Below, piece by piece: positions 46,360 to 58,640 of a stretch of DNA of 64,000 nt. The notes beneath the pieces are model-generated. The model did not search any database. It had not been told where the DNA came from and worked only from the letters and a program-made list of their open reading frames with translations. Position 1 is the first letter of the stretch; every line of letters begins with the position of its first letter. The DNA comes from Symsagittifera roscoffensis (lineage: Eukaryota; Xenacoelomorpha; Acoela; Convolutidae), in NCBI RefSeq assembly GCF_963678635.1, contig NC_087063.1, forward strand, positions 31,820,599 through 31,884,598, given 5' to 3'. Made by a program: the position numbers and the translations under genes.

Positions 46360-46568
46360 GGCTCTTTTTCCTTCCCCCCCCCCCCCACCTCACTCAAACA
46401 CTCAAACATGAATTTTATGGTCTAACAAGTGGTTTTACAAGGTTAACTATTAAGACCAAATATGTTTGTTATGGCCTAATTAATCTGCATGTCGAAATTC
46501 ACGTCAATCGGACAAAGTGAACAGTATTTTCAAATAAAAGAATTTGCAGGTGGGGTGGGGGGGGGTTT
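46360..46568. mobile_element. hAT-like MITE, G/C-tract family, right end lost
   Basis: The left end GGCTCTTTTTCC is intact. The right side reaches TTTGCAGGTGGGG and then stops without the GAGCC terminus. Confidence 0.7.
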
Positions 46569-46879
46569 AATAGTTTACATCATAACCCTACGCGTTCTAA
46601 AAAATTACACGTCTTACAACAAAAAAAACAATGGATTCTGGGGTGAAAGTCGAAAAGAGTCGTGGTTGCTTTTCATTAGACTGTGTGTCAAGTAAAACAC
46701 GCAATTTCAACTGAAAAATCCATGAACGTTCAATTGATTTTATACACAAAATTCCATGTGCAAGTACGTGAGAAACTAGCTCGTGTAAGAAAATTCTCGT
46801 TGTCTTGTGTTTACCTGAGCGCAAATATTCTCGTATTTTCAAGATTTTTATCTTGAAACACGAAATACGAGAGCAATGT

Positions 46880-47097
46880 GGCTCTTTTCCAGTTCCCCCC
46901 TTTCAAAATACCGAGTTTTATGTTTGTTTTACGTGTTATTACGGCTAAATGCGTGATGTTACGCTGTAAAGTATGAAGAACAAATCTGTTCACAATTGTC
47001 GATTTGTTCACCACGCCAAATTTCATTGCATTATGACAACGTTAATTAAGCTTTTCAAAATTGAATTTGAAAGGGGGGAGGGAACTGTAAAAGAGCC
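46880..47097. mobile_element. hAT-like MITE, diverged subfamily, complete copy
   Basis: 218 bp with ends GGCTCTTTTCCAG and GTAAAAGAGCC. Flanks AGCAATGT and AGCAATGC match at 7 of 8 bases. The internal sequence differs from the 46111 type and carries the phrases ATCTGTTCACAATTGTC and GATTTGTTCACCACGCC. Confidence 0.75.
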
Positions 47098-47502
47098 AGC
47101 AATGCTCCTGTGAAAACCATGGTTGACATTTCAAAATGGGTATAAGTGTGACACCTATTATCAGGGCAAAACCCTGAGTGTTCCGACTGCCTTTTAGAGC
47201 TTATGGAGCAAAAAATAACATAAAAAAATTAAATGTAATAAAATAGAATGAAAAAAATGGACATTTTTTTTTGAAAATCATCCCCCCACACGCCAGTGAT
47301 AGATTTCGCTCCTAGTAACAAATCAATTATTGCAAATTAGCTTCCTTCAACCAATTTGGAACAATTTATGCGACGGATTAAACCTCCGCTTACGCGTTAA
47401 TCGCGCGAAATATATCGCTCGTTAATTGTCTCAAATTGGCCAAAATGGCAATCTTTTAACCACCCTATCTTTACGAAAAACGATTACAGGTAAAATTCTT
47501 TT

Positions 47503-47802
47503 AGGGACTCTTTTTGGGCCTTGTTAACTGACCCCCCCCCCCCCCCCTATGCATGTATTATTTTTGACAACCTTTTCTGTACAAAATATGCATTTCAAAA
47601 ATGTCAACAATTAAGTGGGTTTTCATTTTCTCGCGCGTTCGGATTTGTATTACTCACTTTTCATATAATACCCACATAAAAAGTTTTAAGTATTCATATA
47701 TAGTTATTTTGTACACCATGCAAAATTTCATCACATTATGGCAAGGTAAAACTAGTTTTTCAAAACTGAATTTCAAATGTAGGGGGAAAGTGAAAAAGAG
47801 CC
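47503..47802. mobile_element. hAT-like MITE, diverged subfamily
   Basis: Left end near GACTCTTTTTGGG with a C-run, right end GTGAAAAAGAGCC. The interior shares GTACACCATGCAAAATTTCA with the 46880 type. Confidence 0.55.
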
Positions 47803-47936
47803 AACTATACAAAAACCGAGTAATTCATCAAGTTTTTTAATTGTATTTTGAATCAAAATGGTCAAAATATTCAGTTTTTGTATAATCTATTCGTCTAGGT
47901 GGTAATATCTAAAATTCCACTACTTATTTTACCAAT

Positions 47937-48175
47937 TAGCCCTATTCCATTGCCCCCCCCCCCCCAACTTTTCAAGTTTTCTATTTTATAGTTGTTATAC
48001 ATGTTTATGGCTAAAAGCGTGTTGTTACGAGGCAAAATACGAAGAACAATTGTTCGGTTCACAACTCACATGTGTTATTTTGTTCACTATGCAAAGTCTC
48101 ATTGCATTCCGGAAACTTAAGTTAGTTTTTCAAAACTGATATTTGAAGGTGAAGGAGTAGAAAAAAAAACCATTC
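47937..48175. mobile_element. hAT-like MITE, diverged subfamily, decayed ends
   Basis: A C-run at 47955 is followed by interior matching the 46880 type (TTCACTATGCAAAGTCTCAT). The right end is reduced to GAGTAGAAAAAAAAACC. Similar interior fragments continue to about 48260. Confidence 0.5.
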
Positions 48176-48659
48176 TGCTCATTGATCCGCCCTCGAAATG
48201 AGGTCTAAACAACAAATCTGTTCACTATAGTGAGTTTGTTCACAGTGAAAAATTTCGACGCACTCACATAAGACAACGATAGAAATTCAAACTTTCGAGA
48301 ATACACTAGTTTCGACAGCTTTGAAAACTCGGTTATTCAGCAAACATGAGTGAATATTAAATTTGAAGAACTAACGGCAAAAATACTGACCCCAACTTCT
48401 TTGGAAAGGCTACTCCATTAAATATTACTGTTTCTTCGCAAAGGTTGTTTGATTAAAAATGTCTCATTAGCTTCAATTTGTTCAGCTCAAAACAGTCGCT
48501 CTAAATTTGTGAAAGAACGATGAATTAGGCACGTGAAAAAAAAAACTCCCACAAATTTTTCAAAATCAGTGTCAGTCTCACAACTAAATTTCAAATTTTT
48601 TGCATGTCTCAATCCCCCACCTTAAAACTAGTGATTTGAGAATAACTCTTATCTGTTTT

Positions 48660-49119
48660 CCACTCCCCTCCCCCCGGCTCTTTTCGAAATTTGAAAATCA
48701 ATTTTGAAAAACATTTTTAACGTTGTCGTAATGCAAGGAAAATTGTCATGATGATTAAAATAACTCTTGTGAACATAATTGTTACTGATACGTCAGATCA
48801 TAGCTGAAACAAAACGTAAAGCAACAAAGAAAAAGCTAAATTTTAAATTTGAGCGAGTGAAAAAGAACCCCCCCCCCCCCCCCCCCCACCCTTCATCATT
48901 TCACTTTGGCTCGTAGTCAATCCCCCAACTTTTTCATATTTCTTTTATCATAAATGTTTTACGTGTAATTATGCCCAAACGAGCAATTTTACGATGGAAA
49001 GCATGTAATACAAATTTGTTCAAAGTTGCTACTTTGTTCACCATGCCAAGTGTTGGCAATTTATGGCATATTAAAAGTAGTTTTTTAAAATAGTAATTCG
49101 AAAAGGGGGTAGAAAAGAG
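48660..49119. mobile_element. Two further G/C-tract MITE relics
   Basis: At about 48676 an inverted right end (GGCTCTTTTCGAAATTTG) starts a partial copy. At about 48850-49119 a second copy runs from a C-run of about 20 bases to GGGGGTAGAAAAGAGCC. Confidence 0.5.
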
Positions 49120-49284
49120 CCGTCAATTTTCTACTTTCGTAAAAAATTTAACTGTTTTTATTACTCAAACTATAAATGTCCAGCAATTTTGGTTCCACAA
49201 GAGCGGTAACCTAGGGAATGACAAACAAGTTAGAAGCGAGGGAAATGGAGGCTCACATCAAGCTTAGGTCCAGCAAACCAAACC

Positions 49285-49860
49285 GGAGGCAAACAACTTT
49301 CAATAGGGGTAGATCACAACGCACATATCGGTAGAGGGTTGGATGACACAGGTGCAACCGGTGTTTTCAGAATGAGAGCACCAACCAATCAAGCCGGAGA
49401 AGATCACGCCTTCTGGTGCCAAATGCATGGGCTGCAATGGGTAAACTCTTTTTTCAAAACAAAAAAAGGAACATCCTTCAATAATAGCATTAATCGTGGG
49501 ATGAACTCAACGGGTTCATAATGAAGTTAACACAAAGCTATAAAGTACATAGAAGACATGGCAGTCATTCAGGATATGAAGTTTTCGCACCATGAACCCA
49601 TAGCTCTAAAATTCACCCGCAAAAGTTACATCAAGAAAGACCAATACCCAAAGGGCCTCGCATAAATTGTGAAGCATTAAGTTCACCGTGCAAGTCCCAA
49701 GAGTTCAAGGAGAAAACAGCAACGATTTGCGCTAATACATCCGAGGATTGGCTTTGGTCCAAACAGCCACGGAAGTTTGTGGGACATCTCAACGTCTTTA
49801 AACATTCTGGGTGCGTCAATCTCCACAATTCGTAAAAAACGGTTTTTAAACACTTGAATT
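49285..49860 (+). pseudogene. LINE endonuclease fragment
   Basis: Shows DHNAHIGRGLDDTG, MRAPTNQAGEDHAFWCQMHG, LQWVNSFFKTKKGTSFN and, in another frame, FSHHEPIALKF. These match the mid and C-terminal parts of the endonuclease of a non-CR1 LINE family ('D.NAHVGR ... WC..H.L..VNSF ... TWFN ... SDHKP'). It breaks off near 49860, and no RT follows. Confidence 0.6.
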
Positions 49861-50019
49861 AATCACTCGGCAAAATAACTCGGGAAATTTGAAAATATAA
49901 CGATAATTTTTAACAAACTTTATCCTCGGTAACATCGATAACATCGGCCATAAACATCTGCATAACTCATAGCAAGCTTATTATTCGGAATACTGCATTA
50001 AAAATACTACAATACTTGA

Positions 50020-50305
50020 TAAACTTCTTCGTCTATATTGCAGTTTAAATGGTCTTTTTGCGCAAAAATTTTAAAAGTTTTCACGATGTCAAAAGTCAAT
50101 GATAGATCAGTTTGGTTCATTTTTATGCATTCATACTCTCGCACATTGGCGCTGCAGCATCCTCAACCCCTAAACAAGGAAGAACGGGAGCAGGCTTTAC
50201 GGTCGGGCGGGTCAGTTTGCTCGTAACGGTCTTTATGTCGGCGGATCTCGCGCATCCGTCCTTGCCATAGTGCAGTCTTAGGATACGTGCTAGTGGATAA
50301 TGTCC
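50020..50305 (-). pseudogene. BEL/Pao pol C-terminal end
   Basis: The minus-strand translation contains TPRGHYPLARILRLHYGKDG and then IKTVTSKLTRPTVKACS. This matches the stretch after the integrase core in BEL/Pao pol ('E...PR..WPLGRV ... GKDG..R.....T..G...RP..KL'). It is in the same orientation as the rest of the element and directly adjoins the inverted core. Confidence 0.65.
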
Positions 50306-51030
50306 ACGTGGAGTGTCTATTTTGGGCCGTTCCTAATTCCAATCCGGAGAAGTATGGAAAAGAGATGGGGTTTTTTGTTCACCTGTCTCACCACTAGAGC
50401 GGTGCACATTGAAGTGGCCCCCTCGCTCGACACAAGCTCTTGTGTGATGGGCGTGGAGAGGTTTATTACACGTCGCGGTACTCCAAATACCATCATGTCC
50501 GACAACGGCACGAACTTTGTGGGCGCTCAGAAAGAACTCTTAGCTTGCGTTGAGAGTTGAAACAACCTCGCACCCGCTGTTTTTGTTCAGAAAGGGATCA
50601 AGTGGAAATTCAATCCACCCAGCGCACCGCACCATGGCGGCTCCTGGGAGCGATTAGTTCGGAGTGTCAAGCGCATTTTGTATCACATCTTAGGCAGCAG
50701 AAGAGTAACTGAGGAGGTTCTAAGAACCACGATGTGCCTTGTTGAGCAATCACTTAACGCTAGACCGATAACAGCCGTTAGTTTGAATCCGCTAGATCTA
50801 GAGGCGTTGACCCCGAATCAATTTATCCTTGGTCGACACGCAGCGACTTTTCCGTCGCTAAGTTTCGAAGAAAACTTCGATCATAAGAAGCGGTTCGCCA
50901 GAGCGCAATCATATGCTAACACAATATGGACACGGTGGATGCGGGAATAAGTTCCTTCGCTCAATAGGAGGGCAAAGTGGCACAACCAGTCAGATGTTAA
51001 GTTGAAAGCCGGCAACTTGGTTTGGGTGTG
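50306..51030 (+). pseudogene. BEL/Pao integrase catalytic core, inverted
   Basis: The plus strand reads SVYFGPFLIPIRRSMEKRWG, then FTCLTTRAVHIEVAPSLDTS and RFITRRGTPNTIMSDNGTNF. Further on come NPPSAPHHGGSWERLVRSVK, LVEQSLNARPIT and LTPNQFILGRHA, ending at KLKAGNLVWV. DNGTNF and the downstream E of GGSWERL belong to the DDE catalytic triad. The orientation is opposite to the zinc-binding domain at 51045-51360 and to the pol end at 50020-50305. Both its ends fall exactly where those flanking pieces break off. Confidence 0.8.
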
Positions 51031-51044
51031 TTAGAGAAAAGAGG

Positions 51045-51360
51045 TTGCTTGTAACCCAGCCTTTCAACGGGCAGATCAGCCATCATATGAATTACGGTTT
51101 GCGCTTTGCGTTTTCGGCACACAACGCAAGAGTTTTCAATGTGTCGCAGCAACCCTCGGAAATCTAACACAACGTATTTCAAATTAACCACCTCACGCAT
51201 GTAATCCAAGCCTTGATGGAAATTCCTAACGTGCAAGTGTTTAACCAATAACCGAACAACCGCGTGACGTGCATCTAGTATAATCGGATGCTTGCTATCG
51301 AAATCTGAATCGAAAGCAGCTGATGTGCCCAGTCGAGCGAAGGATGCCAGTTGGTCCAAT
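51045..51360 (-). pseudogene. BEL/Pao integrase zinc-binding domain
   Basis: Contains HPIILDARHAVVRLLVKHLH, FHQGLDYM and CVVCRKRKAQT, the H-H-C-C zinc-binding pattern. It ends MADLPVERLGYKQPLFSNT, just where the catalytic core would normally begin. Confidence 0.75.
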
Positions 51361-51699
51361 GAACGGCGAATACTTGGCGATCCGACTATTCTTCAAGATA
51401 ACTTTACCGGATCTTAGTAGTTTTAGCTCACTAGGGAATGTTTCACCCTGGGACAGGTAAATGAGCTTCTGTTCAGCAAAATCCATTTCACACGGGTCTG
51501 TAATTTCTAATATACTCGACCAAAAATAATTATGGGATGGCAGCCATCTTAACAAAAATGCTACTGTGCGTTTGTATTTTACAATTGTATTGAATCTCTC
51601 CCATTTTTCGAATGGAAGATTTTTCTCTGTAAAAACATCGACGACAAAATTTGACGAATCTTCCAGACAAATGTCGATATCACATGAAGGTCCTTTGAG

Positions 51700-53590
51700 T
51701 CTTATTTTATCAATAACGCTTGTATCGGGCTTGAATCAGTCGTCTTCAGTATACTAGGGCCATTAACCCAGCTGCTTTCCTTAAGAGCTTCCGAAGAAAT
51801 CCCTTGTGTACCGGTATCAGCTGGGTTATCACCGCTAAGTATGTGATGCCACTGATCAGTGGTGGTAGACTCCAGAATCTCACCAGTGAGATTACCAACA
51901 AAAACGGGCAGTTTATTACAGGAGTTAAGCCACTGAAGAACAGTGGTACTGTCTGTCCACATGAAAATATCCGTTACTTTAAAAGTAAGACCTTTCAAAA
52001 TTTCTTCTTTTAAGCGGGTTGCAAGAAGAGCCGCATGAAGCTCTAACTTTGGAATAGAAAGCGCTTTCATAGGCGCAACGCGGGCTTTGCCAAACACAAA
52101 GGCTAATTCGGTCTGATGCGGGCTAGCAAATCGCGCACGAAGGAAAGCGACGGCACAGAAAACATCCTGCGAACTATCACCGAACATGTGAAGTTCTATT
52201 CGGTCGAAAGGGTCAGTGAAATAGCTGCGAGGTTTTGTCAGAGAACCTGACAAATGAAGACCTGAGTGCCACTCTAGGAACTGCTTTTTGATTTCCTCTG
52301 GCAGATCATCGTCCCATTTTTGACCGCTGATTCGCTAGATATCTTTTAGTAGAAGGCGAGCCTTCACGGTATACGGAGCCACTAACCCAATTAGATCAAA
52401 AACAGAGGAAACAAAACTCAACACGGTACGCTGAGTGATTGCTTTGTCTAGTGGACGATCAAACTCTCTACTAACGACTAAGGTATCTTTTACGTGATCC
52501 CACTTAAGACCGAGAACATGCGACGACTGGTCTGGACTCGCACAAATATCTTTAACAGAGGAATTGGACTCAGGGTTTTCCGGATCAAGAGTGGTTGTTA
52601 CGTCGGGCACGTTGCGTACAAATTTTTTCAGATAAAACCCACCTAGTTTAAGCAACGAGACTAAATCCTTTCCTAATTTCAAGGCGTCATCCCTGTTTTG
52701 AAAAGAATCCAGATAATCATCCATATAAAGTTTCTGGACAACAGCCGAAGCAGCTTCGGGGTAGTCAGCTTTATTATCCGATGCAGTATTCTGCAAAGCA
52801 AAATTCGCAAAAGTCGGCGAGTCACAAGCACCAAAAATGTGACGCTAATATTGGTGAACTACCACACCTGATGTGGGGTCCTCCCGCCACAAAAAACGAA
52901 GAGAAGGTTGATCTTCTTCACAGACTCCAACCTGTAAAAACATCCCTTCAATGTCAGCTGAAACGGCGTATTTATGCTGACGGAATCTTAAAAATACAAA
53001 AAAGAGGTTTTGAAGGAGATCCGGGCCAACCAACAGAAATTTGTTCAAGGAAGCGCCATGACACTTCGATGCCCCATTGAGGACTCGGCGCACCTTACCG
53101 GGTTTATTCGGGTTCAACAGCGGGTGATGCGGGAGATACCACTCAAAATCGGCTCGTGATTTGGGATCGTGTGCCTTAACGGTTATGACATATCCTTTTT
53201 GTATATCTTCTCAAATTGTTTCGGCGTATTTTTGACGGAGCGACGGATCCTAATCTAGCCTCTTTTCCAAAGACTTTAATTGAGCTAAGGAGAAAAAATA
53301 GTTATTCGGTAAAGTACTTTCTTTATCGTTCCAAAGCATTGGTACAATGTACCTCTCACCATCGTAAAAGGTGTCATTTTTCAAAAAAGACAAAGCGCGT
53401 TTGTCGGCGGCCGAACGGGCATCTACATGCTTGAAGGCTCTATATGACTCCAACTCATACCAAGTTTTAATTTGGTCCGCAAGAGACATGTCTTCGACAA
53501 CACACTTAAAGCAAGACGAGTTCGACTTACAGGACGGCGGTAACGGACCACTTAAAACCCAAGCTATCAAAAGGCTACTCAACGGGTCTT
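51700..53590 (-). pseudogene. BEL/Pao reverse transcriptase and RNase H
   Basis: RT landmarks are WVLSGPLP, NPNKPGKVRRVLNGASKCHG, YAVSADIEGMFLQVGV (motif A) and KLYMDDYLDSFQN (motif C). The connection reads LVAPYTVKARLLLKDI. The RNase H shows LHMFGDSSQDVFCAVAFLR, APMKALSIPKLELHAALLAT, DIFMWTDSTTVLQWLN and DNPADTGTQG. Stops near 52335 and frameshifts near 52850 and 53200 break the frame. Confidence 0.8.
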
Positions 53591-54995
53591 ATGGCATGGT
53601 GGAAATCCTGTCCAATAATTGTTTCGACGTCCTCATACTTATAATGTATAGGTTTGATTGCAGCCAACTGCGGGTATTTTTCCTTTAATTCAGGAATACT
53701 TATGCTATCCGATCCAATGCGAATATGATCCTTAACATGAGCTCGAAAAGAAAACGAAAATTCACTATTATTCGTTTCAGCAGAATCTTGAAAACTTACT
53801 TGATGAGTTTTCATCAAGCTCGTGGAATTGAATCCATTTATGGTGAGGATAACGGGAGTGCCAACCAAATGAAAGCGTTTTACGAGATCGGCGGATACCC
53901 ATGAGTGCGTGGAAGCACTATCGCAAATAGCTAGGGCATTAGTAATCGTCGCATCCGAAGAGACGGCGAGTGATGCAAATGGCAGTCGGCCTTTAGTTGA
54001 CTCCTGGCTATGAATATCGCCGACGGCTGCGTTAGTCGATACATCTTTAGTTTTTGCGTTACCTGACGCCGGGGAACTTTTAGTATCCTTAGGAGGAAAA
54101 ATTTTCTGAGCTCCATGTAAGAGCATGTTGTGCGTGCTTTCACAATCTGGCTTGGGGCACTTTCTGGCCTTGCTACAATTACGAAAACTGTGATTGCTCT
54201 GTAAACACGCAAAGCAAAGTTTTTGTTCGGCTACATGTTTCGCTCGCTTTTTCTCTTTGAATACTTTTTCTCTTTGAATACGGCGCAATTCCAAAGAGCG
54301 TGTTGACCTTTACATACAGAACATGGAGAGAATCTTGGTTTTTGCTTAGTCTTATCACTTACTTTTGCATTACTAGCAAACACTTTGGTACCTACTTTTT
54401 GTTTCACTGTTTCTTCAGACTTAACCTTAGAATTAATTGTTTTTAGCCTCTCATGACCCTCCGCTTTTTCTTTAAGCCATTCGTTGAATTCTAGCAGAGT
54501 TGGTCGATGCCACTGGCGTCTTACGGGTTGCATTGACCATGCTTCCTTAAGGTTTGGGGGAAGCCTACTGATAGCCTGATTCAGTAAGTTAACATTTTTC
54601 AGGTCATCGTTAAAAGATAGAGACTTGAATACGGCAACAAGTCCAGAAGATGTAGAGGAAAAGCCAATTAAATTTTCCGAGTTATGCATTTTCAGCGTCG
54701 GAAAATTACTCAATTTATCTAGATGAGCCCCTACTACAGCATGCGGCTGCCCGAACTTTCTTTGAAGAGTTGCTAATGCGTCTTTATATAGTACTCCGCT
54801 ACAGCTATACTCAGCGATTGCGGATTTTGCTTTACCCATTACGAGCGTTTTCATATAAGTAAGCTTTCCATCGTCACTGTGTATGGCTGAATCGACCGTC
54901 GATATGAACTGCCCAAACCACTCATGCCAATTAAGTGGGTTGCCATCGAACTGGGTCAGCTTCCACTCAGGGAGATGATCTTTTCGGCTGTGCAT
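53575..54995 (-). pseudogene. BEL/Pao gag with zinc knuckles and aspartic protease
   Basis: The first part (LPEWKLTQFDGNPLNWHEWF, GKAKSAIAEYSCSG, LPPNLKEAWS) matches the BEL-type gag domain. Zinc knuckles follow: CSVCKGQHALWNC, then after a frameshift near 54260 CFACLQSNHSFRNC with CPKPDCESTHNMLLH. The protease segment has ALAICDSASTHSWVS, in which the catalytic D-S-A is intact. The protease ends at the start of the RT. Confidence 0.8.
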
Positions 54996-55688
54996 GAGTA
55001 TATTAACTAACTCTCGTGTCGAAAGTGGACGCTCGACGTCTGCACCAAGTGAAATACCGGGCTCGAAGAGTTACCGTGACAATCAGGAACGAACGGTTGA
55101 TTAGCATGTGAAGAATTTTCAGGCTGTGCAAAGATTACAGTCCCTCCACTTGTATAAGGAACAAAATTATTCTGAGGAGCAATCGGAGTTACTGCGGAAA
55201 AAAACAGTTGTCGAAGGTCATTTGTGGAGTTAAACCACTTTCCTCAGCAATCTCGCTGATATCCGACAACCCATCTTCTAACTCAAACCCTTTCAACTCA
55301 ATTTCTGCCAGTTTCTTACTGTGTTATTCAGCCAATTCTTCTAACTCTAAACTGCTTTGTTGTTCTAAAAAATATTGTTTCATCTTGTTTTGCTGCTCTT
55401 TCAGTCTTAATGATACCTTTGCCTGCCTCTCAAGTTTCTCTTCTTGTTTCTTTAAAATCATTCAATTGCGCTTTTTCTCAGAAAGTGTTTTCGAAGGAGC
55501 GGCGATGTATAACTGGATTTCTGAAAACCCGGTTGCTGATGTCGGCTGCTTCTGTGTGACAACTTAGAGCGGGTATCTGTTTACTGCGACAGGGGTTTTT
55601 CACTTTTTTCAGAATGATGAGAAACTTTTGAGCTGCTATCTATGTTGTCCGGCTCTGTTACTGCCTCAAAACTTGTTTTATACGTGCG

Positions 55689-55980
55689 TCATTTATAATT
55701 GCTTTGAGTCAATTTATGAAACCACATGACTTGTGCCGGTATCAATTCGTCGGGGTTGGCACTTTTTGCAGCCATATCAATCAACTCATTATTTAGCTCG
55801 ACCGCTTTTTCTATATAGCTCCTATATTTTTCAATATATGTATCATTTTTTGAGCAACGACTCTGACTCTCTATGTATTCCAAATTTTTTCGTTGCATTT
55901 TTAAAGTTCGTTTTCGAGATTGCTACGTTTCTCAAACAACTTCTTAATTTTTCTCTGAAACTTAACTTCCATGCTTAATA
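55689..55980 (-). pseudogene. BEL/Pao gag N-terminal coiled segment
   Basis: The minus strand starts at about 55972 with MEVKFQRKIKKLFEKRSNLE. It continues in a charged helical stretch (YIEKYRSYIEKAVELNNELI). Stop-broken sequence links it to the gag part at 54995. Its likely role is the helical N-terminus of gag. Confidence 0.5.
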
Positions 55981-56518
55981 ATTTCAGAAATAAACGACTC
56001 TTGGAAAATACTTTATTTTTACTCAAGTTAATCCACAAAATACTCTAATGCATCAATAACTTACAAGGGGGAGTAACTTGAAGTTTTAACGCTTCAAATC
56101 TATTGTGAATCGCTCTACGGTTTTTAGGCGACAAACGGTTCCGCTTCTGCTTAGCTTTCAGTGTACATAGGTCAGCACTGTATCGTCTAAGTAACATCAG
56201 AGTCTTGAACTCAAGCAAAGGGGGATGATGCAGCTCTTTATACTTTTCGATAAGTATTTGGCCTTTCGCTTTGAGATAAAATCCTCAACTATGTCAAGAA
56301 CGAGAATACCTATCTTTTTCAACTCTTTTTCTACATTAACCGTACCGTTGCGGCGTCAGTATACAATAGCGGTATCTCAAAAGAAGGCTCTTAAGTTGAT
56401 CAGTACTCAAACTACAGTTGTTGTTACTGCGGTGCTTACTAATGGAGTTATTTATGGCGTCGTGCCAAATAACTAGATCTTTCCGACTAGAAAGGAATCG
56501 TTAAAACGACTAGAACCA
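55981..56518. other. Possible LTR or leader region, unassigned
   Basis: It lies upstream of gag on the minus strand, where a 5' LTR and leader are expected, but I could not match it to sequence on the other side of the element. On the plus strand it ends with AACCAG followed by TGGCGACTCATCG, which resembles the tRNA primer-binding start TGGCGAC of several LTR retrotransposons. A different plus-strand element may therefore start here. Confidence 0.3.
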
Positions 56519-58640
56519 GTGGCGACTCATCGACCCTGCCAGAGGGGCAACCAGCTTCTAGCGTCCAAGGGGCAGAAAAGGGAGACGGGACGGCAACATA
56601 GGACACAAGACCACGGAAGAACCACAGCTCGCCTCGGAAAGAGAAGTCAACCCAGTTCCGGCATGCGACCAGGCGGAATCATCGGCGCCACGGGAGATAC
56701 AAACATCGTTACATGCGGAGGCGAGAAAAAGGGAGGAAGGCACGTCTGGTATACTATAGCAGTCAGGAGGACAACATCCAAGACAAAACGGCTTTGAGCC
56801 GCAGCGGACGCAAACAAACAGCCATTACTGAAATGGATGATGTAATGATCGATTGCATCTTGAAAAATGGGGATACAGATGAAAAATAAGCAAAAACTAA
56901 CGACGTCAGTAGAAAAAAATTAAAACTATATTTGAGATTGGCATTTGGTAATAAACTCAAAGGTTATCACTAAGTTAAGTGATTCTTCAGCTGTTGAAAA
57001 CTGTTAGCCAAAGTACTTATTAACGGGTAATCAAACAATTAGTAGTTTTTGTTATTACTTTTGTCAACCTTTCTGTCAATCAAAATCTCGCAGTTTAGTT
57101 TTTCCATAATTGCATTCATTTAAGTTTTTCAATTATCAGTAGGAGAGTATCATATGGTGCTAATTTACTTCGATTAAATTTCTCAGTTTTTGGCCATTAA
57201 TCATCATTCTTGGTGCGTATTTGATTATAGCAAGTCCCGGTCCTCGACGCTGTCTGTAACCTTCGGTTGAACTCTGAAATCACTCTCTTGATAAAGTTTG
57301 TAGGATTAAATTAAATTTAGATTGGTTTTACTGTATTGCCAAGTCACGACCCAACAGACTACTGTGGACCAATCAGAAAAAAAATCATACCAATAGGTGA
57401 CAGGAACTGTCGGTATGGCGTACAATCCTATATTGTTGTACGCTAATTTGTACACCATTGAACCTTCGTGATTGCTTTTTCGACAATTAAAAGCAGCGTT
57501 ATTGAGGTTTTGCGTCTGTAGAAAATCAATCGTAAAAGATATTGCGAATCAACAAACCAAGTCGGGCTTAGTACCAGAAAAATAAATTGCGGCACGTTCC
57601 GCACCAAAATCTGACAGCAGAACAGAGTTTGGATTGAGATTCTCAGATGAAATTCTGAGAACCAACATGATGGTGGTGTCGGAATTGACGAAACTATCAT
57701 TTGTCCAAGTCATAAAGCGGATATAATTTGCGAACCATAGAAGCTGTTGAAAAAAAATGGATTCTGATGGAACCTGGGTGACTTAATAAAGAAACATAAC
57801 CTGATGACTTTGGCCTCTAGAAGCAATGGGAGAAAACTGTCAAATTGTCTGGTTGGGAACCGGAAGACTTGGTTAAATCTAACAATTGTATGGAAAAACC
57901 TGTAGGTTGGAAGATCACATGTGGAGATCTGGATTGAGTGAAAACTATGACGGAGCAACATAAACAATTGGCCATTCTGCTGATGATAGATCCAAGAAAA
58001 CAAATTGGAAGTGGAACTGCTAGAAGCAGATTGCCATGTAAACTGAAATAAATCTATTGACCGCTCACGGAATCTACAGCATCTTTAGCTCTCTAAAGTC
58101 ACGTTTGCACCTAGAACATAACTATGAAATGGTGACTGCCATCAATGTAGAAGTGTTTTGGGGTTTGTTACAAACCGAGCAGAACAATATTGGAAGATAG
58201 AAGGAAGCGATTGAGGTGGAAACGGATCTCAGGCAAAATGAGGCATATCACAGGCCCACCAGTGTACGATTTCTTAGTGAGTTTCAGCGTGGAACCCCAT
58301 TGTAAAAACCGATACCCACTGCCCGTCGAAGCAATGGATGCGAGAAGCCGACGAACATTGCTCGATCAGCTTTTCTCCGTGTCAATTTGTGCAAGACTGG
58401 AGGAAATCAGAATTGTTTTACACGTTGCTGTGTGAGATATTTTCCGCAGTTCCCGAAAGAACCAAGGGTGAGATATAATCGAATCAAAACTTGGAATTGA
58501 AAAAATGGGATGTGCTTGTGGAGACTTCAGAGACTTTGAAAGGCAGCAGCTAAAAGGATCAGTAGCTACTGATTACATTGCAGTAGATGAAAGTGTGGAG
58601 GTTCACAAAAAATGATTGAAGTAGAACCCCCGAATTGGTA
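56519..58640 (+). other. Coding-like relic of an unrecognised element
   Basis: GC content is higher than in the flanks. A 92-residue frame (56519-56797) is arginine-, glycine- and threonine-rich and is followed in another frame by ITEMDDVMIDCILKNGDTDE. At 57200-58440 many short frames abut, for example LSGWEPEDLVKSNNCMEKPV and the frame at 58190-58435. This looks like a stop-broken polyprotein, but no motif assigns it. I do not propose a function. Confidence 0.35.

Larger units (their letters stand above)
50020..55980 (-). mobile_element. BEL/Pao LTR retrotransposon, degraded, with inverted integrase core
   Basis: On the minus strand the order gag, aspartic protease, RT, RNase H, integrase zinc-binding domain and integrase C-terminus is that of BEL/Pao elements. 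Only the integrase catalytic core (about 50306-51030) lies on the plus strand. Many stops and frameshifts show it is inactive. I could not identify long terminal repeats by eye on either side. Candidate flanks are 49860-50020 and 55980-56520. Confidence 0.8.
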
